Origin: Diplolepis rosae
Taxonomy: Eukaryota > Arthropoda > Insecta > Hymenoptera > Diplolepididae
Length of the DNA: 64,000 bases
Direction: 5' to 3'
Assembly: GCA_030998225.1 (NCBI GenBank)
Contig: JAPYXD010000754.1
Location: 2,480,001 to 2,544,000, forward strand
Shown here: one piece after another, positions 43,966 through 57,114 of the stretch
How positions within the stretch are numbered: position 1 is the first letter of the stretch
Layout of the letters: each line of letters begins with the position of its first letter
Notes under the pieces: generated by a model
Databases searched by the model: none
What the model saw: only the letters and a program-made list of their open reading frames with translations
What the model was told of the DNA's origin: nothing
Translations under genes and position numbers: made by a program

Positions 43966-44800
43966 CAGATGCGTAATTGCTTAATTTTAACAATCTTTAA
44001 CTCCTAACTGTATTAATTTCAGTCTCTGTTACATTTTCATCCTCAATTTCTGTTGGCAATAATTCACCCGGTGATTTCGAATGAAAGCGATATATTTGTG
44101 AATAAAATACAGACCTAAGTTCAAAGACTAGAGAAATGGCACCGAGAGAGAGAGAGAGAGAATCTATAAAATCATAAAGGACTTCTGAGTCTAACGTGAA
44201 TTAATGGACTCGAATCATTTGTCCCTGTGCTTCGCTTCTTCGTAGTGAAGATAAAAGGCAAAAATTTTACCAGATCGAAACGGATCTTGAAAAAACGGCA
44301 AGCAGAGAGAAATGTTGAAAGAGAGAGAGAGGAAGAGAAAGCAAAAACAGTTCTTCCTTCCATCCTAATACAGTATATAACGTGCACATAAAATCGGACG
44401 AAAGGTAACCGGTTGTCGCATTTGTAATTTCAGCTTGAACGAAGTTCCCTGCCTCCTGCCAAGGGGAAACGCTCATTCGAGCGTAAGTACTTGTACCGAG
44501 ATATACAAGAACATGTACAAACTTACACTTAGGACTCCTTCCAAGATCACCAGACTTCAAATTCAAATATTATATGATATAAATGGACGTGAAAGTTGCA
44601 AACCCAAACTCGAACAAATATACTTCATATCATATATTAAATAGTAAAACATTCTACTCTTTCTACAAATTTCTAATACTATTATACTTTCACATTACCG
44701 ACATCTATTAAAAATACTGCCTATTGTTCAGGGCTGTTAAACTAAATTCAAATAGGATATTCATAACATCAATTTTGCGTTTTCATTGAATATTGTGTTC
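43966..44800. other. Left flank of the satellite; GA-rich tracts
   Basis: Contains (GA)n at about 44144-44161 and 44320-44339. GC-moderate and single-copy around 44170-44560. The frames 44172-44566 (minus) and 44435-44644 (plus) overlap on opposite strands and have no recognised domain. No gene supported. Confidence 0.35.
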
Positions 44801-47800
44801 CATATCTGGAATAGATTGCTCAGGATAGTCGCTAGAGGGTTAGGACCCAAATGTCCAAGTTTCGCGACTTTGATCTATTGTAAGTACTGTTTAGTTCAGT
44901 CGAGGAGTTTCGAAAGGCACTCAGGTCAAAGTTGTAAGTCTCGAGAGTCAGCTGGAACTAAGTACATGTCCATATCTGGAATAGATTGCTCAGGATAGTC
45001 GCTAGAGGGTTAGGACCCACTTGTCCAAGTTTCGCGAATTTTAACAATTGTGAGTACTGTTTGGTCAAGTCGAGGTACTTGGGAAGGTACTCAGGTCAAA
45101 GCTAAACATCTGGAGAGTCAGCTGGAACTCAGTACATGTCCATATCTGGAATAGATTGCTCAGCATAGTCGCTAGAGGGGTAGGACCCACTTGACCAAGT
45201 TTCGAGACTTTGACCTATTGTGAGTACTGTTTAGTTCGGTCGAGGAGTTTCGAAAGGCACTCAGGTCAAAGTTGTAAGTCTCGAGAGTCAACTGGAACTC
45301 AGTACATGTCCATATCTGGAATAGATTGCTCAGGATAGTCGCTAGAAGGGTAGGACCCACTTGTCCATGTTTCGCAACTTTGCCCAATTGTGAGTACTGT
45401 TTGGTCAAGTCGAGGTACTTGGGAAGGTACTCAGGTCAAAGCTAAACATCTGGAGAGTCAGCTGGAACTCAGTACATGTCCATATCTGGAATAGATTGCT
45501 CAGCATAGTCGCTAGAGGGGTAGGACCCACTTGACCAAGTTTCGCGACTTTGACCTATTGTAAGTACTGTTTAGTTCGGTCGAGGAGTTTCGAAAGGCAC
45601 TCAGGTCAAAGTTGTAAGTCTCGAGAGTCAGCTGGAACTCAGTACATGTCCATATCTGGAATAGATTGCTCAGGATAGTCGCTAGAGGGTTAGGACCCAC
45701 TTGTCCAAGTTTCGCGACTTTGAACAATTGTGAGTACTGTTTGGTAGGGTCGAAGTACTTGGGAAGGTACTCAGGTCAAAGCTGAAAGTCTCGAGAGTCA
45801 ACTGGAACTCAGTACATGTCCATATCTGGAATAGATTGCTCAGGATAGTCGCTAGAGGGGTAGGACCCACTTGTCCAAATTTCGCGACTTTGAACAATTG
45901 TGAGTACTGTTTGGTAGGGTCGAAGTACTTGGGAAGGTACTCAGGTCAAAGTTGAAAGTCTCGAGAGTCAGCTGGAACTCAGTACATATCGATATCTGGA
46001 ATAGATTGCTCAGGATAGTCGCTAGAGGGGTAGGACCCACTTGTCCAAGTTTCGCGAATTTGACCTATTGTGTGTACTGTTTGGTAGGGTCGAGGTACTT
46101 GTGAAGGTACTCAGGTCAAAGTTGAAAGTCTCGAGAGTCAGCTGGAACTCAGTACATATCGATATCTAGAATAGATTGCTCAGGATAGTCGCTAGAAGGG
46201 TAGGACCCACTTGACCAAGTTTCGCGACTTTGACCTATTGTAAGTACTGTATAGTTCGGTCGAGGAGTTTCGAAAGGTACTCAGGTCAAAGTTGAAAGTC
46301 TCGAGAGTCAGCTGGAACTCAGTACATATCGATATCTAGAATAGATTGCTCAGGATAGTCGCTAGAAGGGTAGGACCCACTTGTCCAAGTTTCGCAACTT
46401 TGCCCAATTGTGAGTACTGTTTGGTCAAGTCGAGGTACTTGGGAAGGTACTCAGGTCAAAGCTAAACATCTGGAGAGTCAGCTGGAACTCAGTACATGTC
46501 CATATCTGTAATAGATTGCTCAGGATATTCGCTAGAGGGGTAGGACCCACATGTCCCAGTTTCGCGACTTTGACCTATTGTGAGTACTGTTTGGTAGGGT
46601 CGAGGTGCTTGGGAAGGTACTCAGGTCAAATCTGAAAGTCTCGAGAGTCAGCTGGAACTCAGTACATGTCCATATCTGGAATAGATTGCTCAGGATAGTC
46701 GCTAGAGGGTTAGGACCCACTTGTCCAAGTTTCGCGACTTTGACCAATTGTGAGTACTGTTTGGTAGGGTCGAAGTACTTGGGAAGGTACTCAGGTCAAA
46801 GCTGAAAGTCTCGAGAGTCAGCTGGAACTCAGTAAATGTCGATATCTAGAATAGATTGCTCAGGATAGTCGCTAGAGGGGTAGGACCCACCTGTCCAAAT
46901 TTCGCGACTTTGAACAATTGTGAGTACTGTTTGGTAGGGTCGAAGTACTTGTGAAGGTACTCAGGTCAAAGCTGAAAGTCTCGAGAGTCAGCTGGAACTC
47001 AGTACATGTCGATATCTCGAATAGATTGCTCAGGATAGTCGCTAGAGGGGTAGGACCCACTTGTCCAAGTTTCGCGAATTTGACCTATTGTGTGTACTGT
47101 TTGGTAGGGTCGAGGTACTTGTGAAGGTACTCAGGTCAAAGTTGTAAGTCTCGAGAGTCAGCTGGAACTCAGTACATATAGATATCTGTAATAGATTGCT
47201 CAGGATAGTCGCTAGAGGGGTAGGACCCACTTGACCAAGTTTCGCGACTTTGACCTATTGTAAGTACTGTTTAGTTCGGTCGAGGAGTTTCGAAAGGTAC
47301 TCAGGTCAAAGTTGAAAGTCTCGAGAGTCAGCTGGAACTCAGTACATATCGATATCTAGAATAGATTGCTCAGGATAGTCGCTAGAAGGGTAGGACCCAC
47401 TTGTCCAAGTTTCGCAACTTTGCCCAATTGTGAGTACTGTTTGGTCAAGTCGAGGTACTTGGGAAGGTACTCAGGTCAAAGCTAAACATCTGGAGAGTCA
47501 GCTGGAACTCAGTACATGTCCTTATGTGTAATAGATTGCTCAGGATATTCGCTAGAGGGGTAGGACCCACATGTCCCAGTTTCGCGACTTTGACCTATTG
47601 TGAGTACTGTTTGGTAGGGTCGAGGTACTTGGGAAGGTACTCAGGTCAAAGCTGAAAGTCTCGAGAGTCAACTGGAACTCAGTACATGTCCATATCTGGA
47701 ATAGATTGCTCAGGATAGTCGCTAGAGGGTTAGGACCCACTTGTCCAAGTTTCGCGACTTTGAACAATTGTGAGTACTGTTTGGTAGGGTCGAAGTACTT

Positions 47801-50800
47801 GGGAAGGTACTCAGGTCAAAGCTGAAAGTCTCGCGAGTCAGCTGGAACTCAGTACATCTCGATATCTAGAATAGATTGCTCAGGATAGTCGCTAGAGGGG
47901 TAGGACCCACTTGTCCAAGTTTCGCGAATTTGACCTATTGTGTGTACTGTTTGGTAGGGTCGAAGTACTTGTGAAGGTACTCACGTCAAAGCTGAAAGTC
48001 TCGAGAGTCAGCTGGAACTCAGTAAATGTCGATATCTAGAATAGATTGCTCAGGATAGTCGCTAGAGGGGTAGGACCAACTTGTCCAAGTTTCGCGACTT
48101 TGAACAATTGTGAGTACTGTTTGGTAGGGTCGAAGTACTTGTGAAGGTACTCAGGTCAAAGTTGTAAGTCTCGAGAGTCAGCTGGAACTCAGTACATGTC
48201 CATATCTGGAATAGATTGCTCAGGATAGTCGCTAGAGGTTTATGATCCACTTGTCCAAGTTTCGCGACTTTGAACAATTGTGAGTACTGTTTGGTCAAGT
48301 CGAGGTACTTGGGAAGGTACTCAGGTCAAAGCTAAACATCTGGAGAGTCAGCTGGAACTCAGTACATGTCCATATCTGGAATAGATTGCTCAGGATAGTC
48401 GCTAGAGGGGTAGGACCCACTTGACCAAGTTTCGAGACTTTGACCTATTGTGAGTACTGTTTGGTCAAGTCGAGGTACTTGGGAAGGTACTCAGGTCAAA
48501 GCTAAACATCTGGAGAGTCAGCTGGAACTCAGTACATGTCCATATCTGGAATAGATTGCTCAGGATAGTCGCTAGAGGGGTGGGACCCACATGTCCCAGT
48601 TTCGTGACTTTGACCTATTGTAAGTACTGTTTAGTTCGGTCAAGGAGTTTCGAAAGGCACTCAGGTCAAAGTTGTAAGTCTCGAGTCAGCTGGAACTCAG
48701 TACATATCGATATCTAGAATAGATTGCTCAGGATAGTCGCTAGAAGGGTAGGACCCACTTGTCCAAGTTTCGCAACTTTGCCCAATTGTGAGTACTGTTT
48801 GGTCAAGTCGAGGTACTTGGGAAGGTACTCAGGTCAAAGCTAAACATCTGGAGAGTCAGCTGGAACTCAGTACATGTCCATATCTGTAATAGATTGCTCA
48901 GGATATTCGCTAGAGGGGTAGGACCCAAATGTCCAAGTTTCGCGACTTTGATCTATTGTAAGTACTGTTTAGTTCAGTCGAGGAGTTTCGAAAGGCACTC
49001 AGGTCAAAGTTGTAAGTCTCGAGAGTCAGCTGGAACTAAGTACATGTCCATATCTGGAATAGATTGCTCAGGATAGTCGCTAGAGGGTTAGGACCCACTT
49101 GTCCAAGTTTCGCGAATTTTAACAATTGTGAGTACTGTTTGGTAGGGTCGAAGTACTTGTGAAGGTACTCAGGTCAAAGCTGAAAGTCTCGAGAGTCAAC
49201 TGGAACTCAGTACATGTCCATATCTGGAATAGATTGCTCAGGATAGTCGCTAGAAGGGTAGGACCCACTTGTCCATGTTTCGCAACTTTGCCCAATTGTG
49301 AGTACTGTTTGGTCAAGTCGAGGTACTTGGGAAGGTACTCAGGTCAAAGCTAAACATCTGGAGAGTCAGCTGGAACTCAGTACATGTCCATATCTGGAAT
49401 AGATTGCTCAGCATAGTCGCTAGAGGGGTAGGACCCACATGTCCCAGTTTCGCGACTTTGACCTATTGTGAGTACTGTTTGGTAGGGTCGAGGTACTTGG
49501 GAAGGTACTCAGGTCAAAGCTGAAAGTCTCGAGAGTCAACTGGAACTCAGTACATGTCCATATCTGGAATAGATTGCTCAGGATAGTCGCTAGAGGGGTA
49601 GGACCCACTTGACCAAGTTTCTGCGAATTTGACCTATTGTAAGTACTGTTTACTGTTTAGTTCGGTCGAGTTGCTTGAGAAGGTACTCAGGTCAAAGCTG
49701 AAAGTCTCGAGAGTCAACTGGAACTCAGTACATGTCCATATCTGGAATAGATTGCTCAGGATAGTCGCTAGACGGGTAGGACCCACTTGACCAAGTTTCG
49801 AGACTTTGACCTATTGTGAGTACTGTGAGGTACAGTCTAGGTACAGGGGACGGTACACAGGTCAAAGCTAAACATCTGGAGAGACAGCAGGAACTCAGTA
49901 CATATCGATATCTAGAATAGATTGCTCAGGATATTCGCTAGAGGGGTAGGACCCACTTGACCAAGTTTCGCGACTTTGACCTATTGTAAGTACTGTTTAG
50001 TTCGGTCGAGGAGTTTCGAAAGGCACTCAGGTCAAAGTTGTAAGTCTCGAGAGTCAGCTGGAACTCAGTACATGTCCATATCTGGAATAGATTGCTCAGG
50101 ATAGTCGCTAGAGGGTTAGGACCCACTTGTCCAAGTTTCGCGACTTTGAACAATTGTGAGTACTGTTTGGTAGGGTCGAGGTACTTGTGAAGGTACTCAG
50201 GTCAAAGTTGAAAGTCTCGAGAGTCAGCTGGAACTCAGTACATATCGATATCTAGAATAGATTGCTCAGGATAGTCGCTAGAGGGGTAGGACCCACTTGT
50301 CCAAGTTTCGCGACTTTGAACAATTGTGAGTACTGTTTGGTAGGGTCGAAGTACTTGTGAAGGTACTCAGGTCAAAGCTGAAAGTCTCGAGAGTCAACTG
50401 GAACTCAGTACATGTCCATATCTGGAATAGATTGCTCAGGATAGTCGCTAGAAGGGTAGGACCCACTTGTCCAAGTTTCGCAACTTTGCCCAATTGTGAG
50501 TACTGTTTGGTCAAGTCGAGGTACTTGGGAAGGTACTCAGGTCAAAGCTAAACATCTGGAGAGTCAGCTGGAACTCAGTACATGTCCATATCTGTAATAG
50601 ATTGCTCAGGATATTCGCTAGAGGGGTAGGACCCACATGTCCCAGTTTCGCGACTTTGACCTATTGTGAGTACTGTTTGGTAGGGTCGAAGTACTTGGGA
50701 AGGTACTCAGGTCAAAGCTGAAAGTCTCGAGAGTCAACTGGAACTCAGTACATGTCCATATCTGGAATAGATTGCTCAGGATAGTCGCTAGAGGGGTAGG

Positions 50801-53800
50801 ACCCACTTGACCAAGTTTCGAGACTTTGACCTATTGTAAGTACTGTTTACTGTTTAGTTCGGTCGAAGTACTTGGGAAGGTACTCAGGTCAAAGCTGAAA
50901 GTCTCGAGAGTCAACTGGAACTCAGTACATGTCCATATCTGGAATAGATTGCTCAGGATAGTCGCTAGAGGTTTATGATCCACTTGTCCAAGTTTCGCGA
51001 CTTTGAACAATTGTGAGTACTGTTTGGTCAAGTCGAGGTACTTGGGAAGGTACTCAGGTCAAAGCTAAACATCTGGAGAGTCAGCTGGAACTCAGTACAT
51101 ATCGATATCTAGAATAGATTGCTCAGGATATTCGCTAGAGGGGTAGGACCCACATTTGCCAGCTTCGCGACTTTGACCTATTGTAAGTACTGTTTAGTTC
51201 GGTCGAGGAGTTTCGAAAGGCACTCAGGTCAAAGTTGTAAGTCTCGAGAGTCAGCTGGAACTCAGTACATGTCCATATCTGGAATAGATTGCTCAGGATA
51301 GTCGCTAGAGGGTTAGGACCCACTTGTCCAAGTTTCGCGACTTTGAACTATTGTGTGTACTGTTTGGTAGGGTCGAGGTACTTGTGAAGGTACTCAGGTC
51401 AAAGTTGAAAGTCTCGAGAGTCAGCTGGAACTCAGTACATATCGATATCTAGAATAGATTGCTCAGGATAGTCGCTAGAAGGGTAGGACCCACTTGTCCA
51501 AGTTTCGCGACTTTGAACAATTGTGAGTACTGTTTGGTAGGGTCGAAGTACTTGGGAAGGTACTCAGGTCAAAGCTGAAAGTCTCGAGAGTCAACTGGAA
51601 CTCAGTACATGTCCATATCTGGAATAGATTGCTCAGGATAGTCGCTAGAGGGGTAGGACCCACTTGACCAAGTTTCGAGACTTTGACCTATTGTGAGTAC
51701 TGTTTGGTCAAGTCGAGGTACTTGGGAAGGTACTCAGGTCAAAGCTAAACATCTGGAGAGTCAGCTGGAACTCAGTACATGTCCATATCTGTAATAGATT
51801 GCTCAGGATATTCGCTAGAGGGGTAGGACCCACATGTCCCAGTTTCGCGACTTTGACCTATTGTGAGTACTGTTTGGTAGGGTCGAGGTACTTGGGAAGG
51901 TACTCAGGTCAAAGCTGAAAGTCTCGAGAGTCAACTGGAACTCAGTACATGTCCATATCTGGAATAGATTGCTCAGGATAGTCGCTAGAGGGGTAGGACC
52001 CACTTGACCAAGTTTCGAGACTTTGACCTATTGTAAGTACTGTTTACTGTTTAGTTCGGTCGAAGTACTTGGGAAGGTACTCAGGTCAAAGCTGAAAGTC
52101 TCGAGAGTCAACTGGAACTCAGTACATGTCCATATCTGGAATAGATTGCTCAGGATAGTCGCTAGAGGGGTAGGACCCACTTGACCAAGTTTCGAGACTT
52201 TGACCTATTGTGAGTACTGTTTGGTCAAGTCGAGGTACTTGGGAAGGTACTCAGGTCAAAGCTAAACATCTGGAGAGTCAGCTGGAACTCAGTACATGTC
52301 CATATCTGGAATAGATTGCTCAGCATAGTCGCTAGAGGGGTGGGACCCACATGTCCCAGTTTCGTGACTTTGACCTATTGTAAGTACTGTTTAGTTCGGT
52401 CAAGGAGTTTCGAAAGGCACTCAGGTCAAAGTTGTAAGTCTCGAGTCAGCTGGAACTCAGTACATATCGATATCTGGAATAGATTGCTCAGGATAGTCGC
52501 TAGAGGGGTAGGACCCACTTGTCCAAGTTTCGCGAATTTGACCTATTGTGTGTACTGTTTGGTAGGGTCGAGGTACTTGTGAAGGTACTCAGGTCAAAGA
52601 TAAACCTCTGGAGAGTCAGCTGGAACTCAGTACATATCGATATCTCGAATAGATTGCTCAGGATAGTCGCTAGAGGGGTAGGACCCACTTGACCAAGTTT
52701 CGCGACTTTGACCTATTGTAAGTACTGTTTAGTTCGGTCGAGGAGTTTCGAAAGGCACTCAGGTCAAAGTTGTAAGTCTCGAGAGTCAGCTGGAACTCAG
52801 TACATGTCCATATCTGGAATAGATTGCTCAGGATAGTCGCTAGAGGGTTAGGACCCACTTGTCCAAGTTTCGCGACTTTGAACAATTGTGAGTACTGTTT
52901 GGTAGGGTCGAAGTACTTGGGAAGGTACTCAGGTCAAAGCTGAAAGTCTCGAGAGTCAACTGGAACTCAGTACATGTCCATATCTGGAATAGATTGCTCA
53001 GGATAGTCGCTAGAGGGGTAGGACCCACTTGTCCAAGTTTCGCGAATTTGACCTATTGTGTGTACTGTTTGGTAGGGTCGAGGTACTTGTGAAGGTACTC
53101 AGGTCAAAGTTGAAAGTCTCGAGAGTCAGCTGGAACTCAGTACATATCGATATCTAGAATAGATTGCTCAGGATAGTCGCTAGAGGGGTAGGACCCACTT
53201 GTCCAAGTTTCGCGAATTTGACCTATTGTGTGTACTGTTTGGTAGGGTCGAGGTACTTGTGAAGGTACTCAGGTCAAAGTTGAAAGTCTCGAGAGTCAGC
53301 TGGAACTCAGTACATGTCCATATCTGGAATAGATTGCTCAGGATAGTCGCTAGAGGTTTATGATCCACTTGTCCAAGTTTCGCGACTTTGAACAATTGTG
53401 AGTACTGTTTGGTCAAGTCGAGGTACTTGGGAAGGTACTCAGGTCAAAGCTAAACATCTCGAGAGTCAGCTGGAACTCAGTACATATCGATATCTAGAAT
53501 AGATTGCTCAGGATAGTCGCTAGAAGGGTAGGACCCACTTGTCCAAGTTTCGCAACTTTGCCCAATTGTGAGTACTGTTTGGTCAAGTCGAGGTACTTGG
53601 GAAGGTACTCAGGTCAAAGCTAAACATCTGGAGAGTCAGCTGGAACTCAGTACATGTCCATATCTGTAATAGATTGCTCAGGATATTCGCTAGAGGGGTA
53701 GGACCCACATGTCCCAGTTTCGCGACTTTGACCTATTGTGAGTACTGTTTGGTAGGGTCGAGGTACTTGGGAAGGTACTCAGGTCAAAGCTGAAAGTCTC

Positions 53801-54077
53801 GAGAGTCAACTGGAACTCAGTACATGTCCATATCTGTAATAGATTGCTCAGGATATTCGCTAGAGGGGTAGGACCCACATGTCCCAGTTTCGTGACTTTG
53901 ACCTATTGTGAGTACTGTTTGGTAGGGTCGAGGTACTTGGGAAGGTACTCAGGTCAAAGCTGAAAGTCTCGAGAGTCAACTGGAACTCAGTACATGTCCA
54001 TATTTGGAATAGATTGCTCTGGATAGTCGCTAGAGGTGTAGGACCCACTTGTCCAAGTTTCGCAATTTTGACCTTTT
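44801..54077. repeat. 170 bp satellite array, about 54 monomers with higher-order structure
   Basis: Monomer starts (CATATCTGGAATAGATTGC) fall at 44801, 44971, 45141, 45311 and 45481, and the 170 bp spacing continues to about 53999. Invariant words include GCTAGAGGGGTAGGACCCAC, AGTTTCGCGACTTTGA, GTGAGTACTGTTTGGT, GAAGGTACTCAGGTCAAAG and GAGAGTCAGCTGGAACTC. Monomers fall into at least three types by the segment after TACTGTTT: GGTAGGGTCGAAG, AGTTCGGTCGAGGAGTTTCG and GGTCAAGTCGAGG...AAACATCTGGAG. Base composition is near half G+C, against about 30% around it. The length is close to a nucleosome repeat, as in many centromeric or heterochromatic satellites; chromosomal location is unknown. The many 60-78 codon frames, mostly on the minus strand, are a by-product. 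Confidence 0.97.
49644..52037. repeat. 1197 bp higher-order repeat units within the satellite
   Basis: A 7 bp duplication (TACTGTTTACTGTTTAG instead of TACTGTTTAG) marks monomers at 49644, 50841 and 52038. The two intervals are identical: 1197 bp = 7 x 170 + 7. Monomer types also recur in the same general order across the two units. The block therefore spread as multimers, not single monomers. Confidence 0.85.
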
Positions 54078-54257
54078 ATTTCAAGCCAAGAATTTATTTT
54101 ATTAAATAAAGGATTGTTCGTTTGAATACAATTTGATTAAATGAAACAAACATTTTATGAGTTAATATGACCAAAACTTTGCTTCACTTAACTGAAGATC
54201 TTGATTGACTTAACAAAATGGTTTGGTCAGATCCAGTGCATTTTTTTGTGGGTGTAA
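54078..54257. mobile_element. Truncated fold-back at the right satellite boundary
   Basis: AAGCCAAGAATTTATTTTATTAAATAAAGGA, TTTGATTAAATGAAACAAAC and GATCTTGATTGACTTAACAAAATGGTTTG resemble the 32126-32385 element (GATCTTGGTTCATTTAACAAAATAGTTTG). It ends with GCATTTTTTTGTGGGTGTA, a shared-terminus-type end. The left end is missing: the satellite monomer breaks off at AATTTTGACC and this begins. Confidence 0.6.
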
Positions 54258-54540
54258 AAATTTAATCCGCCTGACATTAACAATCAACTGGACAGATATT
54301 CAAACAATCAGAAATAACTATCATTTCTTTTTGCAGATGCTGACTTATTGAATGAAAAAATTAATTATAATAAAAACATTAATTTTCTAGCAACAGAATA
54401 ATTTTTCGTGATATGTTTCAACATTTTTTATGTAATATTTTTAGTATTTGTCTTTTATATAATGACGAAAAGTATGACCATTCTTCACAAGTAAATGAAA
54501 AATTAGTATTAAAATATTATCATAAAAAAGAGTGTTAATG

Positions 54541-54890
54541 CTATAGATTAATCGGACCACGTGACTGAATTATACGTTAATTCGTTCGTCATACAACTTT
54601 TTCAATTTACAAAAAAAAATTTTGAAAATTTGAGAAACGTGACAAACGGGTATAAAGTACTTCTGTTAACTTCTGTTCAGGAAAAAGTTGAAAAACAAAA
54701 TTTGAAGACTTATCAATAATTACAGTTAACTGTAAACATTTTTTGCAAAATGTTCACTCAAACGAAGCTGACAGACGTCTTATGATATATTTCCTGAATT
54801 TTCAGGAAGATATTATGTAAAATAAAAAAGTTAACTTACAAACAATTTTACAGTAATTTAGTCACGTGGTCTGGTTGATCTACGACCTTA
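54541..54890. mobile_element. Family C element with CACGTGACT inverted ends
   Basis: Left ATAGATTAATCGGACCACGTGACTGAATTA and right TAATTTAGTCACGTGGTCTGGTTGATCTACGA are inverted repeats, each with a CACGTG E-box. Inside are ACAGTTAACTGTAAACA and CCTGAATTTTCAGG palindromes. Fragments of the family occur at 3585-3807 and 38320-39060. The 70-codon frame 54866-55078 starts in its right end. Confidence 0.65.
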
Positions 54891-57114
54891 AACCAAAGGC
54901 AGCAAATTACTTCATTATCAAAAAAATGAATTACGTCTTCTTAATATATCATCAAGGCGCACAATTTGACAACCATAGTGTTTTTCAGCCTCCTTTTTTA
55001 TTAATTTTTAGTCATCTGAACTCAATTCTTATTCCAATCATTAAAATATTTTCGTCAGATCAACTTTTTTCAAAGTGAACACGTGCCGGATATACCTAGA
55101 AACGAGAAGAAAAGTTTGCCATTGTGAAGGGACACTTAACGCCCAGATCTGACAAAGCAGTACGTGCGTTCTCGCACTTTCTATTTTCCTCGGTATATAA
55201 GTGTGCTTGTTCCTATCGGAAGTGAGTGCAACACGCGTGCCTACATAAATAATAGACCAGCTATGGTGTTTAATGTCACTATCAACTAATCTAACTCCGC
55301 AGCCAGGGAATTGAAAAATGCAAATAAACCTGCAATGCTATTAGCCACAGACAAGGAAAAGCATTATAATCTTAATAGTTCGACTATCAGTTTTATGCAA
55401 CAAAATTTACTAACCTGCCTCAGAACTTTTATTATTTTACCTTCACTAAGTTTAAAATACAAACCTATCTATAGTTTTCTGCACAATGAAAAACAATTTA
55501 GTTATTTAGTTATTTGATTCGTGCCACTGTATAATTTTGTAGGAGAAACAAATTTATTAACCTAATAGTAGACACAGCAGTCGTTAAAACTAACCGTTCG
55601 CCTAATACGTAATTGAAAATCTGAATAGAAATCTACCGTTAAAAAAATAGTTTAAATATGATGCTAGAGGTGCCATCAATGATGTAATGATGTTATGGCT
55701 CTAAAAATTATACTCAATTTTATTGATTTACTCCTCAAACAAAAGAGGATTGAATCACGTTAATTTTTTTACATTCGGCATTTTCACTTTTATAAACAAC
55801 TAACTTTCCTTAGTCGAAAATTGAGGGAATAGCTTTCATTGTGAATGTACAGGAGGACATCTTATTTTTAAGGCCATCGAAAAACTAGACCATATGACAG
55901 ATATAGTGTTTATTTTGCCTGTAAACTTTTCTCTATGCAAAATAAGATATCAAGTCAAAAATTTGTCAGATCAGAGAAAAGGCACTAAGAAAGATCTCTC
56001 ATCTCTTGAATTTTTATAATTATAACAAAATATATTTCAAACAATTTTCATTTTTTTTTATTTCAAAAATCTGAGAGTTGGCAGACCTTCCCTAGTGACT
56101 TTTCTTTGATCTCACAAAATTTTTGCAATAAAAAAGCATTTCTTGAAAACATTTTAATGGTGAAAATATGTTTAATAAAATAATAAATTTGACTAATTTT
56201 TTATTTCGATAATTTAACTATTTAGTTTAATTCCTTCTACATAATGAAACATTTTTTTACTGATACAATGTTTGCGAAAAATCCATTCTACTGTAGGAAT
56301 TCGAAAGTAAGATCCCTTCCCATACATTTCCAATAAAAGTAATTCCCTCAGTGTTTGAAGAAGTGAATCTAGCTGTTAATGAAGTGAAAATGCCTAATTT
56401 GACACATCTCAAGAACGGTAAAATATATGCAAAAGGACAAAATTATCGAGATTTTTCAAAAGAGGAAGATCCTTGAGAGTCCTTAACTGAATTTCTGGAT
56501 TTGAAACGATTAGAAACTGTTGTTCAAAATAGATAGAATCTATTATAGTTGGTATTCTTTCAAAATTCAACCTCAAAAAAGGGCAAATAAAGAAATTTCT
56601 ACGCAGTTAATGTGAAGAAAACACAGCATATGCAATTTTAATTTATTTAAAAATTTTCTACAATTATATTTTCTAATCAAGATGATTATTTAACCCTTAA
56701 AAATTTTGTCTTAAAAAGATCCTGATTAAAATATCTGATTCATTAAAAGTTAGTGTAAACGCAGGAAAAGCAAGAAAATAATTGAACTAGAGCCTTGAGA
56801 TCACGTAAAACGACAGGGTAAGCTACCCTCCGTCGTTGCCGACTTGAAAAAAAGTCCAACTTTTGTAATAAGTTTGATATTTTATTTTTTAATTGGGAAA
56901 CCACGATTTCGAGATTTACAAATAGGTAATAAAGTTCTAAAATTTTTTTCAATAAACTTCTATCGATAGAGCTGCACAGAAAAATAGTTCAATAAAGTTT
57001 ATAGAATTGTTTAACAGTTGGGGATATAAGCATTTACGGAATAGAGTTCTGGAAAATTTACAGAACTTTTCAGAATTCATCACATAAACTAATGGTTATA
57101 TTTGCGAAAAAGTA
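54891..57114. other. Unassigned; slightly GC-richer at 55080-55320
   Basis: No repeat partner or gene supported. Frames 55311-55517 and 56743-56952 are short and have no recognised domain. Confidence 0.35.

Noticed and set aside
45172..54048. Dozens of similar 62-78 codon minus-strand frames (MGPTPLATILSNLFQIW...) that look like a tandem gene family
   Set aside because: They repeat at satellite spacing. 170 is not a multiple of three, so no frame can run through, and starts and stops fall at the same point of each monomer. They are a by-product of a satellite with few stops on that strand.
44801..54077. CRISPR-like array
   Set aside because: The whole 170 bp unit is repeated and there are no unique spacers; the context is eukaryotic.
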